A DNA stretch of 64,000 nucleotides from Rhizobium sp. TH135 (GCF_002855515.1 NZ_PKRP01000002.1:558001-622000), one strand, 5' to 3'; counted from the stretch's first letter, positions 36,072 through 46,818 are shown. Notes: generated from the sequence alone by a model not told the origin. Translations and numbers: made by a program.

Positions 36072-38225
36072 ATGCCCGATCTCCTGCTCGAACTCCGCTC
36101 CGAAGAAATCCCGGCCCGCATGCAGCGCAAGGCGGCTGGCGATCTGAAGAAGATGGTCACCGATGCGCTTGTCGATGCCGGTCTGACCTATGAGGGTGCG
36201 CGCGAATACTGGACCCCGCGCCGCCTGACGCTGGATATCCGTGGCCTCACGGCCCGCTCCGCCGATATCAAGGAAGAGAAAAAGGGCCCGAGCGTCTCCG
36301 CACCTCAGGGTGCCATCGACGGCTTCCTGCGCGGCGCGGGCCTCACCTCGATCGACCAGGCCATCGTCAAGACCGATCCGAAGAAGGGCGATTTCTATGT
36401 CGCCTACATGGAAAAGCCCGGCCGTGCGGCCGAAGAGATCATCGCCGATGCCATGCCCGGTATCATCAGGGCCTTCCCCTGGCCGAAGTCGATGCGTTCA
36501 GGCTTTGCCTCCATGCCCAAGGGCTCCGGCTATGGCGGCATCGAGGGCAAGGGCATGGAAAGCCTGCGCTGGGTGCGCCCGCTGCAGTCCATCGTCTGCA
36601 CCTTCGGCCCCGAGCATGACGAAGTCCAGGTGATCCCCTTCGAGATCGATGGCATCGTGGCCTCCAACGTTACCTATGGCCATCGCTTCCACGCGCCGGA
36701 TGCCATCGCCGTCAAGCGCTTCGACGATTATGTTTCGAGCCTGGAACGCGCCAAGGTCATCCTCGATGCCGAGCGCCGCAAGGACATTATCCTGCACGAC
36801 GCCCGCGACATCGCCTTTGCCAATGGCCTCGACCTCGTCGAGGACGAAGGCCTGCTGGAGGAAGTCTCCGGCCTCGTCGAATGGCCGCAGGTTTTGCTCG
36901 GCACGTTTGAAGAGGACTACCTCTCGATCCCGGCCGAGATCATCCGTCTGACGATTAAGACCAACCAGAAGTGTTTTGTCGTGCGCCCGCAGGGTGAGAG
37001 CGACAAGCTTTCCAACCACTTCATCCTGATCTCCAACATCCAGGCCACCGATGGCGGCAAGGAAATCATGCATGGCAATGGTAAGGTCGTGCGCGCCCGC
37101 CTTTCGGATGCGCTGCACTTCTGGAAGCGCGACCAGGGCGACCTGCCGGACCTCGACACGCTACAGGCGTCGGCTGCCAAGTTCGATCTCGACCTGAAGA
37201 AGCCGCTCGACCAGCGCATGGCGAAGCTCGACGCGTTGAACGTGACCTTCCATGCCAAGCTCGGCACGCAGGGTGAGCGCGTCGCGCGCATCCGCGAACT
37301 GGCCAAGGTCCTGGCGCCGATCGGCGGCGCCGATGCTGCCCTCGTCGACCGCGCCGTGGTGCTCGCGAAGGCTGACCTTCGTACTGAAGCCGTCGGGGAA
37401 TTCCCGGAACTCCAGGGCGCCATGGGCCGCAAATATGCGGCTTTGCAGGGGGAAGACGCCTCCGTCGCCGCTGCGATCGAAGACCACTGGAAGCCGAACG
37501 GACCGTCCGACCGCCTGCCGGAAGACAAGGTGGGCCTCACCGTCGCGCTCGCCGACAAGCTCGACACATTGGTGGGCTTCTGGGCGATCGACGAAAAGCC
37601 GACGGGCTCGAAGGATCCCTATGCGCTGCGCCGTGCAGCACTCGGCGTCGTGCGCATGATCCTGGAGAAGGGCATTAGGCTGCCCCTGGCGTCCGTCGCC
37701 AAGGATGCCGACCTCCTCTCCTTCTTCCACGACCGCCTCAAGGTCTATCTCCGCGACCAAGGCGCCCGCCACGACATCATCGATGCCGTGCTGACGCCTG
37801 AGGCCGACGATCTCCTGATGGTCGCCCGCAAGGCCGAAGCCTTGACCGCCTTCATCACTTCGGAGGACGGCCTGAACCTGCTCGCCGGCACCAAGCGCGC
37901 CACCCAGTTGCTGGCTGCCGAAGAGAAGAAGGGTACCGTCGTCGCCGATGGCGTCTCGGAAGCGCTGCTGAAGCTCGACGCGGAAAAGTCCCTCTTCGCC
38001 GCCATCCAGTCAGCGTCAAAGTCGGCAGCTGACGCTGTGTCATCGGAAGACTTCCGCTCCGCCATGCAGGCACTCTCGACGCTCCGCGGCCCGGTCGACA
38101 AATTCTTCGAGGATGTCCTGGTCAACGACGAGGACGCCGCCATCCGCGCCAACCGCCTGGCGCTCTTGAAGGCGATCCGCGAGGCGACAGCAACGGTCGC
38201 AGACTTCTCCAAGATCACAGGCTGA
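36072..38225 (+). CDS. glyS: Glycyl-tRNA synthetase beta subunit
   Basis: tRNA-binding subunit of the alpha2-beta2 enzyme. The 717-residue protein begins [21 protein letters not shown], has the HD-like central region ([20 protein letters not shown] then [15 protein letters not shown]) and ends with the anticodon-binding DALR-like domain ([18 protein letters not shown]). Length matches rhizobial GlyS. It pairs with glyQ at 27.9 kb. A strong terminator follows at once. Confidence 0.96.
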   Translation: MPDLLLELRSEEIPARMQRKAAGDLKKMVTDALVDAGLTYEGAREYWTPRRLTLDIRGLTARSADIKEEKKGPSVSAPQGAIDGFLRGAGLTSIDQAIVKTDPKKGDFYVAYMEKPGRAAEEIIADAMPGIIRAFPWPKSMRSGFASMPKGSGYGGIEGKGMESLRWVRPLQSIVCTFGPEHDEVQVIPFEIDGIVASNVTYGHRFHAPDAIAVKRFDDYVSSLERAKVILDAERRKDIILHDARDIAFANGLDLVEDEGLLEEVSGLVEWPQVLLGTFEEDYLSIPAEIIRLTIKTNQKCFVVRPQGESDKLSNHFILISNIQATDGGKEIMHGNGKVVRARLSDALHFWKRDQGDLPDLDTLQASAAKFDLDLKKPLDQRMAKLDALNVTFHAKLGTQGERVARIRELAKVLAPIGGADAALVDRAVVLAKADLRTEAVGEFPELQGAMGRKYAALQGEDASVAAAIEDHWKPNGPSDRLPEDKVGLTVALADKLDTLVGFWAIDEKPTGSKDPYALRRAALGVVRMILEKGIRLPLASVAKDADLLSFFHDRLKVYLRDQGARHDIIDAVLTPEADDLLMVARKAEALTAFITSEDGLNLLAGTKRATQLLAAEEKKGTVVADGVSEALLKLDAEKSLFAAIQSASKSAADAVSSEDFRSAMQALSTLRGPVDKFFEDVLVNDEDAAIRANRLALLKAIREATATVADFSKITG

Positions 38226-38233
38226 CGATTTGA

Positions 38234-38257
38234 GACCCCGCTTCGGCGGGGTCTTTT
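38234..38257 (+). terminator. Rho-independent terminator of glyS
   Basis: GACCCCGC (38234-38241), TTCG tetraloop, GCGGGGTC (38246-38253), then TTTT. It lies 8 bases past the glyS stop and just before the toxin-antitoxin promoter. Confidence 0.92.
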
Positions 38258-38266
38258 CGATTGATA

Positions 38267-38288
38267 ATGGTAGCCTATATGTTACCAT
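38267..38288. promoter_or_regulatory. Probable toxin-antitoxin operator
   Basis: ATGGTAGC (38267-38274), six bases, GTTACCAT (38281-38288): an inverted repeat with one mismatch, ending directly at the toxin start codon. Such sites bind the antitoxin or toxin-antitoxin complex for autorepression. CTATAT in the centre may be part of the -10 element. Confidence 0.6.
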
Positions 38289-38616
38289 ATGGCCATGGAG
38301 ATCGGTGAATTCCTCGACGATCAAGGACGCAGTCCCTTCGGGCTCTGGTTCGAAGGGCTGGACTCCATGGCTGCGGTTCAAGGTGACGACGGCTATCACC
38401 CGCATGTCGCTAGGAAACTTCTCCAATGCCAAGGGGGTGGGCGAAGGTGTCCTGGAGTATCGCATCGATTATGGACCCGGTTACCGCATCTACTTCGGCA
38501 GAGACGGCGATAGACTCGTCATTCTGGTCGCCGGTGGAACCAAGAAGCGGCAACAGGCAGATATCAAGACGGCGCAGGCTCGTTGGGCAGAATACAAAAA
38601 GCGAAAGGCAGGCTGA
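38289..38616 (+). pseudogene. HigB/RelE-family toxin gene, disrupted by a one-base frameshift
   Basis: Two frames together give one typical toxin of about 108 residues. Frame 1 from ATG 38289 reads MAMEIGEFLDDQGRSPFGLW and then FEGLDSMAA; frame 2 from about 38380 reads KVTTAITRMSLGNFSNAKGV and continues LEYRIDYGPGYRIYFG and GGTKKRQQADI to the stop at 38616. One extra base at 38377-38379 (in GGTTCAAGG) separates them; dropping it restores the whole frame. Toxins of this family cleave mRNA at the ribosome. As written, the product ends near 38513 without its catalytic half. The antitoxin ATG follows one base after the stop. A sequencing error is the main alternative. Confidence 0.75.
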
Positions 38617-38617
38617 G

Positions 38618-38932
38618 ATGGCTTTGACGAGGGATTTCAAGGAAACCGTCCGCGATCGAGCGCAGTCGGATCCGGCTTTTCGCGCCGCACTGCTGAGCGA
38701 GGCGATCGAGCTCCTGCTGTCGGGTGATGTCGAAACCGGTCGCGCGCTTTTGCGCGATTATATCAACGCCACGATCGGCTTTATCGAGTTGGGCCAGAAG
38801 TCCGGTCTGCCGCCCAAGAGCCTGATGCGCATGTTCGGCCCGTCCGGAAATCCGCGCGCCGACAATCTCTTCGCCGTCATCCGCCTTCTGCAGGACGAAA
38901 CCGGCGTTCAGATCGCCGTGAAGGCGGCATAA
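38618..38932 (+). CDS. HigA-like antitoxin/DNA-binding regulator
   Basis: A 104-residue antitoxin of the group paired with HigB/RelE-type addiction-module killers: MALTRDFKETV at the start, and a helix-turn-helix region INATIGFIELGQKSGLPPKS followed by LMRMFGPSGNPRADNLFAVI. It would neutralise the toxin and repress the operon through the upstream palindrome. The frame is intact while the toxin frame is broken, leaving an orphan antitoxin. DUF523 begins 6 bases after it. An earlier ATG at 38426 would overlap the toxin and is rejected. Confidence 0.85.
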   Translation: MALTRDFKETVRDRAQSDPAFRAALLSEAIELLLSGDVETGRALLRDYINATIGFIELGQKSGLPPKSLMRMFGPSGNPRADNLFAVIRLLQDETGVQIAVKAA

Positions 38933-38938
38933 ACTCTG

Positions 38939-39433
38939 ATGCCCCCCAAAATCCTCATCAGTGCCTGCCTCCTTGGCCGCCCTGTCCGTTACGACGGCAA
39001 GGGCAAACCCCTCCACGATCCCCTGATTGAACGTTGGAAGGCCGAGGGACGGCTCGTCGGTTACTGTCCCGAACAGGCTGGTGGCCTGCCGACACCCCGT
39101 CCACCCGCCGAGATTGAAGGCGGCATGAATGGAGAGGATGTGCTGGCCGGTCGTGCCCGGGTGCTGGAAGTCACGGGCGGCGATGTGACCGAAGAATTCA
39201 TCCAGGGTGGGAAAAAGGCCGTGGCCTTTGCCCGCGAGCAGGGATGCGCCGTAGCGCTCCTCATTGATGGCAGTCCGTCCTGCGGATCCGGCTTCATCTA
39301 TGATGGCTCGTTTTCCAGCACCCGCCATCCCGGCTTCGGCGTTACCGCAGCCCTCATGCGCCGGGCCGGGATCGAGGTCTTCTCCGATCGAGAACTAGGC
39401 CGGCTCGAAGCGCGCCTCGCAGATCTCGCCTGA
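38939..39433 (+). CDS. DUF523 family protein
   Basis: A 164-residue cytoplasmic protein with the DUF523 pattern: ILISACLLGRPVRYDGKGK, CPEQAGGLPTPRPPAEIEGG, and DGSPSCGSGFIYDG. The conserved Cys residues (ACLLG, YCPE, PSCGSG) suggest metal or Fe-S binding, but no function is established. It starts 6 bases after the antitoxin gene. A hairpin follows, separating it from the convergent chemoreceptor gene. Confidence 0.9.
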   Translation: MPPKILISACLLGRPVRYDGKGKPLHDPLIERWKAEGRLVGYCPEQAGGLPTPRPPAEIEGGMNGEDVLAGRARVLEVTGGDVTEEFIQGGKKAVAFAREQGCAVALLIDGSPSCGSGFIYDGSFSSTRHPGFGVTAALMRRAGIEVFSDRELGRLEARLADLA

Positions 39434-39440
39434 AACGAGA

Positions 39441-39474
39441 AAGGCCGCCGGATTGCCCCGGCGGCCTCTTTGTT
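39441..39474. terminator. Bidirectional hairpin between DUF523 and the chemoreceptor gene
   Basis: AAGGCCGCCGG (39441-39451) pairs with CCGGCGGCCTCTT beyond a short loop and is followed by TGTTT on the plus strand. It lies between two convergent stops, so it can serve both. Confidence 0.7.
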
Positions 39475-39492
39475 TCCAATATGGTCCTGGCC

Positions 39493-41313
39493 TCAGCTCG
39501 CCATGCGATACTGCTGCTGGCCGGCGCCGGCCTGGCTGGTCTTGAAGCTGCGGATCAGGCTCAGCAGGTCGCCTGTGTCGTTGGCGAGAACCTCGGCAGA
39601 CGCCGTGGTTTCCTCCGCCATGGCTGCGTTCTGCTGGGTGGCCTGGTCGAGCTGGTTCATCGAGGCCGAGATCGAGCGCAGAGTCGTGTCCTGCTCCTGG
39701 GCGCTGTGCGAGATCTTCGAGACGATGTCGTTGGCGCTGGCGATCTGGTCGGAGATCCGCTTCAGCGCCTCACCGGTCTGGCCGACCAGCTGCACACCCT
39801 GTTCGACCTGGGCCGACGAGCGGGCGATCTGATCCTTGATCTCCTTGGCAGCCGCTGCCGAGCGCTGGGCGAGCTCACGTACTTCCTGCGCAACAACCGC
39901 AAAGCCCTTGCCGCTTTCGCCCGCACGGGCCGCTTCGACGCCGGCGTTCAGGGCGAGAAGGTTGGTCTGGAAGGCGATCTCATCGATCACGCCGATGATC
40001 TTGGTGATCTCGGCCGAAGACTGCTCGATACCGCTCATCGCATTGATCGCCTTGCCGACGATCTCGTCGCTCTGGCGAGCTTCGGCGCTGACGGTGCCGA
40101 CGCGGTTGGCGGCTTCCCGCGCACCATCCGCCGTCTGGCGGACAGCGACGGTAAGCTCGTCGAGAGCGGCGGAAGTCTCTTCGAGGTTCGCTGCCTGGCG
40201 TTCGGTCCGGGTCGCAAGTTCACCCGAGGCGCGGCGGATCTCTTCCTTCGAGACAGCGATGTCGTTGCCCTTCAGGTTGACGCGGGCCATCGCCTCTTCG
40301 AGGCGGGCAAGCGCATCATTGAAGTTGTCGCGCAGACCGGCATATTTCGACCCGAGATCCGCGCAACGCACGGTCAGGTCACCATGGGCAAGCTGCTCGA
40401 GCGACTGTCCGATCGTGGCGACCACATGCGCCTGCTGACGGGCTTCGGCGAGCTGGGCCTCTGCATTCTGGGTGCGCTCACCGTCGAGCTCGCGCTGCTG
40501 TTCTTCCTGGCGCGCGGTCAGTGCATGGCGCTCGCGCACCTTGTCCTGAAGGCTCTTGGTGGCCTTGGCCATCATGCCGATTTCGTTGCTCATGTCGGTA
40601 TGCGGAATGGCGATGCTGACATTTTCGTCGGCGACCGCTTCCAGCGCATCATGGATCGCCTTGAGCGGCGTCGTGATGTTGCGGATGACGATGTACGCGG
40701 CAATCAGCGCCAGCACAAAGATACCGGCAGACCAGCTGATCGTCTTGATCACGCTGGAGCGGATTTCGGCCTTCAGGTCGTCAGTGTAAAGGCCGGTCAC
40801 GATGACGACCTTCCAGGGTTCAAAGGCCTTGCCGTAAGATGCCTTCGGATAGGAGCGATCCTCCGGATCCTTGCCCGGCTTCGGGCCGATGAACTCGACG
40901 AAGCCGCCGCCCAGCTGGCCCAGACGAACCAGTTCGTCACGATAGGCAAAGCCATTGGCGTCGGGCTTGCCCTTGTTGCTCTTGCCCACATCCTTCGAGG
41001 TCGGGTGGAAGAGCATCACGACGTCGTAGTCGTATCCGAAGAAATAGCCGTCCGGCTCGAACCGCATCTTGTTCAGCATGTCGTAAGCCCGGGTCTTGGC
41101 CTCCTCGACGGTGAACTCGCCTGCGACCGCACGGTCGTTGAAGTCCTTCAGCACCGAGAGAGCAGTCTCGACCTGGGTGCGCAGAAGTTCATAGCGCTGC
41201 TGGTAGATCGTCGTCGTCGACGAGCGGACCTGGAAATAGGTGGCGGCGGCGAAGGCCGCCATGAGCCCGCCGATCAGCAGGATCAGCTGGAGCGATATCC
41301 GGAGATTTTTCAT
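39493..41313 (-). CDS. Methyl-accepting chemotaxis protein with sCache domain
   Basis: A 606-residue inner-membrane chemoreceptor. TM1 (about 8-28), a periplasmic single-Cache-2 domain (about 33-185, with [16 protein letters not shown]), and TM2 (about 190-211) are followed by HAMP (212-265). The cytoplasmic signalling hairpin (about 340-590) has the conserved tip [20 protein letters not shown] then [20 protein letters not shown]. sCache-2 receptors often sense small carboxylates. There is no C-terminal CheR/CheB pentapeptide. The start at ATG 41313 ([16 protein letters not shown]) gives a proper N-terminal helix; the frame extends upstream without one. Confidence 0.95.
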   Translation of the reverse strand: MKNLRISLQLILLIGGLMAAFAAATYFQVRSSTTTIYQQRYELLRTQVETALSVLKDFNDRAVAGEFTVEEAKTRAYDMLNKMRFEPDGYFFGYDYDVVMLFHPTSKDVGKSNKGKPDANGFAYRDELVRLGQLGGGFVEFIGPKPGKDPEDRSYPKASYGKAFEPWKVVIVTGLYTDDLKAEIRSSVIKTISWSAGIFVLALIAAYIVIRNITTPLKAIHDALEAVADENVSIAIPHTDMSNEIGMMAKATKSLQDKVRERHALTARQEEQQRELDGERTQNAEAQLAEARQQAHVVATIGQSLEQLAHGDLTVRCADLGSKYAGLRDNFNDALARLEEAMARVNLKGNDIAVSKEEIRRASGELATRTERQAANLEETSAALDELTVAVRQTADGAREAANRVGTVSAEARQSDEIVGKAINAMSGIEQSSAEITKIIGVIDEIAFQTNLLALNAGVEAARAGESGKGFAVVAQEVRELAQRSAAAAKEIKDQIARSSAQVEQGVQLVGQTGEALKRISDQIASANDIVSKISHSAQEQDTTLRSISASMNQLDQATQQNAAMAEETTASAEVLANDTGDLLSLIRSFKTSQAGAGQQQYRMAS

Positions 41314-41496
41314 GGGCGAGAGAGCTTTCGTCTGTCGAGCGGTTCGGGCGCCAGTGAGATGGATCAGTCGAACGGATCGGCACGTCATGTCCCGAAGATT
41401 TGGGACACAGTCTCGCCCCCAAAGATTGAGAGGGCTTTAAGCACCTTCGAATATCGGGCTATTAGAATGGATGGGTAAATTATTGGGGGTAACGGC

Positions 41497-41525
41497 ATAA
41501 CGCCCGGGACTGGGCCGGGCGTTAT
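41497..41525. terminator. Hairpin after the HPE1-like gene
   Basis: ATAACGCCCGG (41497-41507) pairs perfectly with CCGGGCGTTAT (41515-41525) around a 7-base loop, between the HPE1-like gene and the chemoreceptor gene, both leftward. The stem is strong but there is no T-run on the minus strand. Confidence 0.55.
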
Positions 41526-41582
41526 GTCCGTGTCGACCACGAGAAACCGCCGCGCCCGGATCGTTTGGCGGGCGGATGGGGA

Positions 41583-42032
41583 TCAGTTGAGACGAAGCTC
41601 AAAGCCGGCAAGCGCAGGCGCGGCCTTCTCGTCAGCGGGGACATCGACCGCAGCGGTCGTCGCGTCATGGTCGATCTCGCTCGGCGCAGGCAGGGCGCCA
41701 GCCACGACCATCGAGCCGTCGGTAGCCCAGCCGGCTGCAGAGCTGTAGACAACCACGGGCGAACCGCCAAACCAGCTTTCGACGCGCTTCAGTTTCTTTT
41801 CGCCATCCACGTCGACCACTTCGGCAGTCTGGTTGCCAGTCGGGATGGCGGGCACCGTATAGTCCGACTTACCGATCCTCTGTTCCGGAGCCGGGCAGTG
41901 GCCACACGCCACGGCAAGAATGCTCGGCTGGGTCGTCGCAAGTCCTGTAACGGTCAAGATCGAGCCTGCCGTGGCGGGCGTGGCCAGCATGCTGGCGGCT
42001 AGGATCATGGATGTCGAAACGATACGGCGCAT
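41583..42032 (-). CDS. Secreted HPE1-like protein
   Basis: A 149-residue product with a signal peptide (MRRIVSTSMILAASMLATPA, cleavage near TAG/SI, about residue 23). The mature part has CGHCPAP, KSDYTVPAIPTGNQTAEVV and WFGGSPVVVYSSA, a pattern I associate with the rhizobial proteins named 'plant virulence effector HPE1-like'. That name is by similarity and does not prove a role in plants. Two cysteines in CGHC suggest metal binding or a disulfide. The ATG at 42032 is used; GTG 42035 is also open. purD lies 125 bases upstream on the same strand. Confidence 0.7.
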   Translation of the reverse strand: MRRIVSTSMILAASMLATPATAGSILTVTGLATTQPSILAVACGHCPAPEQRIGKSDYTVPAIPTGNQTAEVVDVDGEKKLKRVESWFGGSPVVVYSSAAGWATDGSMVVAGALPAPSEIDHDATTAAVDVPADEKAAPALAGFELRLN

Positions 42033-42157
42033 CACGTTTTTCCCCGATTGTTGGGAAGAACATTAGCAACCGTTTCTTTCGATCCGGTCAGAAGCATCGA
42101 TAAAATTTGAACGAACGGACGGATTCCCGATCGAAATGCGGCTGAAACCCCGTGATA

Positions 42158-43429
42158 TCAGGCCTTTTCGCGGGCGATCGCCTGCCAGCCGATGTCGCGG
42201 CGGCAGAAACCGTTGTCCCACTGGACCGCGTCGACCAGCCGGTATGCGGCGGCTTGAGCCTCCGCGACCGTCGCGCCGCGCGCCGTGGCGTTCAGCACGC
42301 GCCCACCGGTCGCAACAAGCTGGCCGTCCTTGAGTGCCGTTCCCGCATGGAAAACCTTGGCGCCCTGGCCGGCTTCCGGCAGAGCAGCGATCGGCGTCGC
42401 CTTTTCATACGAGGCTGGATAGCCCTTGGAGGCAAGAACGACGGTGAGCGCCGGGTCATCGCTCCATTCGGCCGTCACCTGATCCAGCGTGCCGGTGGCA
42501 GACGCGTAAAGGATCGGCAGCAGATCGCTCTTCAGCCGCATCATCAGCACCTGGCATTCCGGATCGCCGAAGCGGACATTGTATTCGATCAGCTCCGGCC
42601 CCTTGGCGGTGATCATCAACCCCGCGAAGAAGACACCCTGGAAGGGATGGCCCATCTCGGCCATGCCGCGCATGGTCGGCTCGATGATCTCCTTCATCGT
42701 CCGCTCGACCATCTCTGATGTCATGACGGGAGCCGGCGAATAGGCGCCCATGCCACCGGTGTTCGGGCCGGTATCGCCATCACCAACCCGCTTGTGGTCC
42801 TGCGCGGTTGCGAGCGGCAGAAGGGACTTGCCGTCGGAAAGGCAGAAGAAGCTTGCTTCCTCACCATCAAGAAACGCCTCGACCACGACTTCGGCGCCAG
42901 CGGCCCCAAACGCGCCTTCGAAGCAATCGTCGATGGCAGCCAACGCCTCGTCGAGCGTCATGGCAACCGTCACGCCCTTGCCGGCAGCAAGACCATCGGC
43001 CTTGATGACAATAGGTGCGCCCTGTTCGCGCACATAGGCTTTTGCCTTCGGCGCATTGTTGAAACGCTGATAGGCGCCGGTCGGAATGTTGAAGCGGGCG
43101 CAGACATCCTTGGTGAAGCCCTTGGAGCCCTCAAGCTGGGCAGCGGCTGCAGACGGCCCGAAGACGGCAAAGCCCGCCTCGCGCAGCCGGTCGGCAATGC
43201 CGGCGACCAGCGGCGCTTCCGGCCCAACGACGACGAAGTCGATCGCCTTGTCCTTGCAGAACGCGACGACCGCGCCGTGATCCTCAGTATCGAGGGAGAC
43301 GAGTTCCGCCTCTTCCGCGATGCCGGGATTGCCGGGGGCTGCATAGAGCTTGGTGAGATCAGGCGACTGGGCAATCTTCCAGGCCAGCGCATGCTCGCGT
43401 CCACCCGCTCCGATCAACAAAACCTTCAT
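42158..43429 (-). CDS. purD: Phosphoribosylamine-glycine ligase (GAR synthetase)
   Basis: Second step of purine synthesis: joins glycine to phosphoribosylamine with ATP. The 423-residue ATP-grasp enzyme starts [19 protein letters not shown] and shows [30 protein letters not shown], the ATP-grasp core ([14 protein letters not shown]) and the metal-site stretch [13 protein letters not shown]. The start ATG at 43429 is 21 bases inside the open frame. It is divergent from tex. Confidence 0.96.
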   Translation of the reverse strand: MKVLLIGAGGREHALAWKIAQSPDLTKLYAAPGNPGIAEEAELVSLDTEDHGAVVAFCKDKAIDFVVVGPEAPLVAGIADRLREAGFAVFGPSAAAAQLEGSKGFTKDVCARFNIPTGAYQRFNNAPKAKAYVREQGAPIVIKADGLAAGKGVTVAMTLDEALAAIDDCFEGAFGAAGAEVVVEAFLDGEEASFFCLSDGKSLLPLATAQDHKRVGDGDTGPNTGGMGAYSPAPVMTSEMVERTMKEIIEPTMRGMAEMGHPFQGVFFAGLMITAKGPELIEYNVRFGDPECQVLMMRLKSDLLPILYASATGTLDQVTAEWSDDPALTVVLASKGYPASYEKATPIAALPEAGQGAKVFHAGTALKDGQLVATGGRVLNATARGATVAEAQAAAYRLVDAVQWDNGFCRRDIGWQAIAREKA

Positions 43430-43602
43430 CACCAGCCTCCAGTGCCACAAGGGAATGCCCGGCGGTTAAGGGGGAAGGGGGCAAAGGTCAAGCCGAATTG
43501 ACCTCCAAAGGCCATGCTTTCCTGTGAAGTGGGCCGCAGGCCCGTTGCCTTGCCGCATTCGCCCGCTATGGTCCGCCGCTTACCAGATCAGACGGATGAC
43601 CC

Positions 43603-45921
43603 ATGGCCGACGACATCAGATCCATTGCCGCCCTTATCGCCACCGAGATCAACGCCCGGCCTGACCAGGTCACATCGGCCGTCGGACTGCTTGACGAGGG
43701 CGCCACGGTTCCCTTCATCGCCCGCTACCGCAAGGAAGTGACCGGCGGTCTCGACGACACGCAGCTGCGCAATCTCGCCGAACGGCTGATCTATCTCCGC
43801 GAGCTTGCCGCCCGCCGCAAATCGATTTTCGAAAGTATCGACGGCCAGGGCAAGATGACCGACGACCTCGCCCGCAAGATCGCCCAGGTCACCACCAAGG
43901 CCGAACTCGAAGACCTCTATTTGCCTTATAAGCCGAAGCGCCGCACCCGCGCCGAGATCGCCCGCGAAAAGGGGCTGCAGCCGCTGGCCGATGCGATCCT
44001 CGCCGACCGCACCAGCGACCCGCAGAAGCTGGCCACGGCTTACATCACCGAAGAAGTCCTCGACGTGAAGGCAGCCCTCGAAGGTGCCCGCGACATCATC
44101 GCCGAACAGATCTCCGAAAATGCCGATCTCATCGGCCGACTGCGCAACGACATGAAGGACCGCGCGATCCTTTATTCCAAGCTCGTCGACGGCAAGGCCG
44201 AGGCGGGTGCCAAGTTCTCCGACTATTTCGACCATTTCGAACGCTGGGCAACCGTGCCCGGTCACCGGGCGCTCGCCATGTTGCGCGGCTGGAACGAGGA
44301 ATTCCTGTCGCTCTCGATCGAAGTCGACCGCGACGACACGTCCCCGATCAAGACCAGCCAGCGCATGATCGCCAACGCCTACCAGGTTGCGGCCAAGGGC
44401 CCCGCCGACCAGTGGCTCTTGGAGGTCGCCGGCTGGACCTGGCGTGTGAAGCTCTCCGTGTCGCTCTCGCTTGACCTGATGCGCGAACTGCGCGAGCGGG
44501 CCGAGGAAGAAGCGATCCACGTCTTTGCGCGTAACCTGAAGGACCTGCTGCTCGCCGCCCCCGCTGGCTCCCGCCCGACCATGGGCCTCGATCCGGGCAT
44601 CCGCACCGGCGTCAAGGTCGCGGTGGTCGATGGCACCGGCAAGGTCGTCGAGACGACGACCGTCTATCCTTTCCAGCCGCGCAACGACATTCGCGGCAGC
44701 CAGACCGAACTCGCGAGCCTCATTCGCAAGCACAATGTCGAGCTGATCTCGATCGGCAACGGCACTGGCAGCCGCGAGACGGAAAAGCTGGTGGCCGACA
44801 TGCTCGCCCAGTTTCCGTCAACCGCGCCAAAGCCCACCAAGGTCATCGTGTCTGAAGCCGGCGCCTCGGTCTATTCGGCCTCGGAAACCGCAGCCAAGGA
44901 ATTCCCCAATCTCGACGTCTCCCTGCGCGGCGCCGTCTCGATTGCCCGCCGCCTGCAGGATCCGCTCGCCGAACTCGTCAAGATCGAGCCGAAGTCGATC
45001 GGCGTCGGCCAGTACCAGCATGACGTAGACCAGGGCCGCCTCGGTCGCTCGCTGGATGCCGTCGTCGAAGATGCGGTGAATGCCGTCGGCGTCGATGTGA
45101 ACACGGCATCCGCCCCGCTGCTCGCCCGCGTATCGGGTCTCGGCAAGACGACGGCCGAAGCCATCGTCGCCCATCGCGACGAGACCGGCCCCTTCGGCAG
45201 CCGCAAGGATCTCCTGAAGGTCCCGCGCCTCGGTGCCCGCACGTTTGAGCAATGCGCCGGCTTCCTGCGCATCCCGAACGGTAAGGAACCGCTCGACGCC
45301 TCCTCAGTCCACCCGGAAGCCTACGGCGTGGCGAAGAAGATCGTCGCCGCCTGCGGTCGCGACCTGCGCTCCCTGATGGGCGACAGCGCCACCTTGAAGA
45401 GCCTCGACCCCAAGCGTTTCATCGACGAGCAGTTCGGCCTGCCGACGGTGAAGGACATTCTCGCTGAACTGGAAAAGCCCGGCCGCGACCCGCGCCCGTC
45501 CTTCAAGACGGCGACCTTTGCCGAAGGCGTCGACGAGATCACCGACCTCAAGATCGGCATGACGCTGGAAGGCACGGTCACCAACGTCGCCGCCTTCGGC
45601 GCCTTCGTTGATATCGGCGTGCATCAGGATGGCCTGGTCCACGTCTCCCAGCTCGCCGATCGCTTCGTCAAGGATCCGCATGAGGTGGTGAAGGCCGGCG
45701 ATGTCGTGAAGGTTCGCGTCGTCGAAGTCGACGTCAAGCGCAAGCGCATCGCGCTCACCATGCGGAAAGATGGTGGCGAGGCGCAACAACCCTCCATGCG
45801 CGGCGATGCCAAGGGCAATGCCAGCGCCATGAAGCATTCCAACGCCCGTCCGCCGAAACCGGAACAGCCGGCGATGGGTGGCCTCGGTGCAGCACTTGCC
45901 GAAGCCATGCGCAAGAAATAA
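43603..45921 (+). CDS. tex: RNA-binding transcriptional accessory protein Tex
   Basis: A 772-residue nucleic-acid-binding protein that affects transcription. Order of domains: helical N-terminal Tex region, YqgF/RuvX-like RNase H fold ([20 protein letters not shown]), helix-hairpin-helix repeats ([20 protein letters not shown] and [20 protein letters not shown]), and a C-terminal S1 domain (about 645-715, [20 protein letters not shown]). A basic, low-complexity tail of about 50 residues ends it. Length is typical. A convergent hairpin separates it from the dksA-like gene. Confidence 0.95.
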   Translation: MADDIRSIAALIATEINARPDQVTSAVGLLDEGATVPFIARYRKEVTGGLDDTQLRNLAERLIYLRELAARRKSIFESIDGQGKMTDDLARKIAQVTTKAELEDLYLPYKPKRRTRAEIAREKGLQPLADAILADRTSDPQKLATAYITEEVLDVKAALEGARDIIAEQISENADLIGRLRNDMKDRAILYSKLVDGKAEAGAKFSDYFDHFERWATVPGHRALAMLRGWNEEFLSLSIEVDRDDTSPIKTSQRMIANAYQVAAKGPADQWLLEVAGWTWRVKLSVSLSLDLMRELRERAEEEAIHVFARNLKDLLLAAPAGSRPTMGLDPGIRTGVKVAVVDGTGKVVETTTVYPFQPRNDIRGSQTELASLIRKHNVELISIGNGTGSRETEKLVADMLAQFPSTAPKPTKVIVSEAGASVYSASETAAKEFPNLDVSLRGAVSIARRLQDPLAELVKIEPKSIGVGQYQHDVDQGRLGRSLDAVVEDAVNAVGVDVNTASAPLLARVSGLGKTTAEAIVAHRDETGPFGSRKDLLKVPRLGARTFEQCAGFLRIPNGKEPLDASSVHPEAYGVAKKIVAACGRDLRSLMGDSATLKSLDPKRFIDEQFGLPTVKDILAELEKPGRDPRPSFKTATFAEGVDEITDLKIGMTLEGTVTNVAAFGAFVDIGVHQDGLVHVSQLADRFVKDPHEVVKAGDVVKVRVVEVDVKRKRIALTMRKDGGEAQQPSMRGDAKGNASAMKHSNARPPKPEQPAMGGLGAALAEAMRKK

Positions 45922-45935
45922 CCGGAATACAGAAA

Positions 45936-45962
45936 CAGGCCGGAGCTCATCACTCCGGCCTG
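45936..45962. terminator. Hairpin between convergent tex and dksA-like genes
   Basis: CAGGCCGGAG (45936-45945) pairs perfectly with CTCCGGCCTG (45953-45962) around a 7-base loop. There is no strong T-run on either strand, but the position between convergent stops fits a shared terminator. Confidence 0.6.
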
Positions 45963-45987
45963 CCCATCGCCCCTCGAAAACGGCCTC

Positions 45988-46332
45988 TCAATGGGAGGCT
46001 GCACAGTCCTTGCAGAAAGGTGTGTGCGGCACGGCTTTCAGCCGTTCGATCGAAATCGGCTCTCCGCATGTCATGCATTGACCATACTGCCCTTTGGTGA
46101 TGCGATCCAGCGCGGCGTCGATTGCTCTCAACTCTTCCTCGCCGACCTGGCCGAATTCCTCCAGCACTTCGTCGTTCTCCGCCTCTGTGGCCCGCTCCGC
46201 GCTATCGGCGCTTTTCAGCGTGCCGAGGTCGGTGTCGATCTTCTTCAGCCGCCGCTCGATCTCGTCCTTGCGAGCCAGCAGGATGCGTTCGAAATGAGCT
46301 GTGTCCATGGCCTGTACCGGGTTGTCCATCAT
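45988..46332 (-). CDS. DksA/TraR-family zinc finger protein
   Basis: A 114-residue protein with an N-terminal helical pair (FERILLARKDEIERRLKKID) and a C4 zinc finger (CMTCGEPISIERLKAVPHTP then FCKDC). The family binds RNA polymerase through its secondary channel. It is shorter than E. coli DksA (151) and resembles the short TraR/YbiI-type members, so it need not be the main DksA. AGGTGAG precedes two successive ATGs (46332 and 46329). It starts one base after the usp stop, so both are made from one transcript behind an FNR/FixK box. Confidence 0.88.
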   Translation of the reverse strand: MMDNPVQAMDTAHFERILLARKDEIERRLKKIDTDLGTLKSADSAERATEAENDEVLEEFGQVGEEELRAIDAALDRITKGQYGQCMTCGEPISIERLKAVPHTPFCKDCAASH

Positions 46333-46333
46333 C

Positions 46334-46744
46334 TCACCTGTCGACCAGCACGGAAATCTTGGAGTGACGGACCAGGCGGTCAGCCGTCGCGCCGATGAAG
46401 TAGTTGGAGAAGTCGGGCACATGCGAGCCGACGACGATCAGGTCGGCCTTGTGCTCCTCGGCTGTTGCCAGGATCTCGCGGGCAGGGGCACCCGAGCGGA
46501 TCTCGATATGGGCTGCAACACCGGTCTTCTGCTTGAGAGTGACCAGCTTGGCCTTGGCGTCGTTGATGGCGCCTTCGATCAGGTCAACGGGCACATCGAT
46601 GGCGAGATAGCCCGGAATGTCCTCGATGATGGTCACGAGCACGATCTCGCCGCCGTCATCGAGCAGGGACTTGGCCTTGGCCAGGATCTTCTCGCCGATG
46701 GCGATGGCAGCCGGATCGACTGGAACGATGATCTTCTTGTACAT
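46334..46744 (-). CDS. Universal stress protein (UspA family)
   Basis: A 136-residue cytoplasmic Usp-fold protein: MYKKIIVPVDP at the start, LDDGGEIVLVTIIEDIPGYL, and a C-terminal ADLIVVGSHVPDFSNYFIGA then TADRLVRHSKISVLV. AAAGGAGAG lies upstream of ATG 46744. A perfect FNR/FixK box about 80 bases upstream suggests induction under low oxygen, as known for several usp genes. It is co-transcribed with the dksA-like gene. Confidence 0.92.
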   Translation of the reverse strand: MYKKIIVPVDPAAIAIGEKILAKAKSLLDDGGEIVLVTIIEDIPGYLAIDVPVDLIEGAINDAKAKLVTLKQKTGVAAHIEIRSGAPAREILATAEEHKADLIVVGSHVPDFSNYFIGATADRLVRHSKISVLVDR

Positions 46745-46818
46745 TGTTCTCTCCTTTGTCACCCGCCGGGTGTTTCCTCTTTATGGCGAGACAATGCGTC
46801 CGGGCGGCACATGCCGCA

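Noticed and set aside
38426..38617. Longer antitoxin start overlapping the toxin
   Set aside because: The region reads as toxin in another frame; the normal antitoxin N-terminus begins at 38618.
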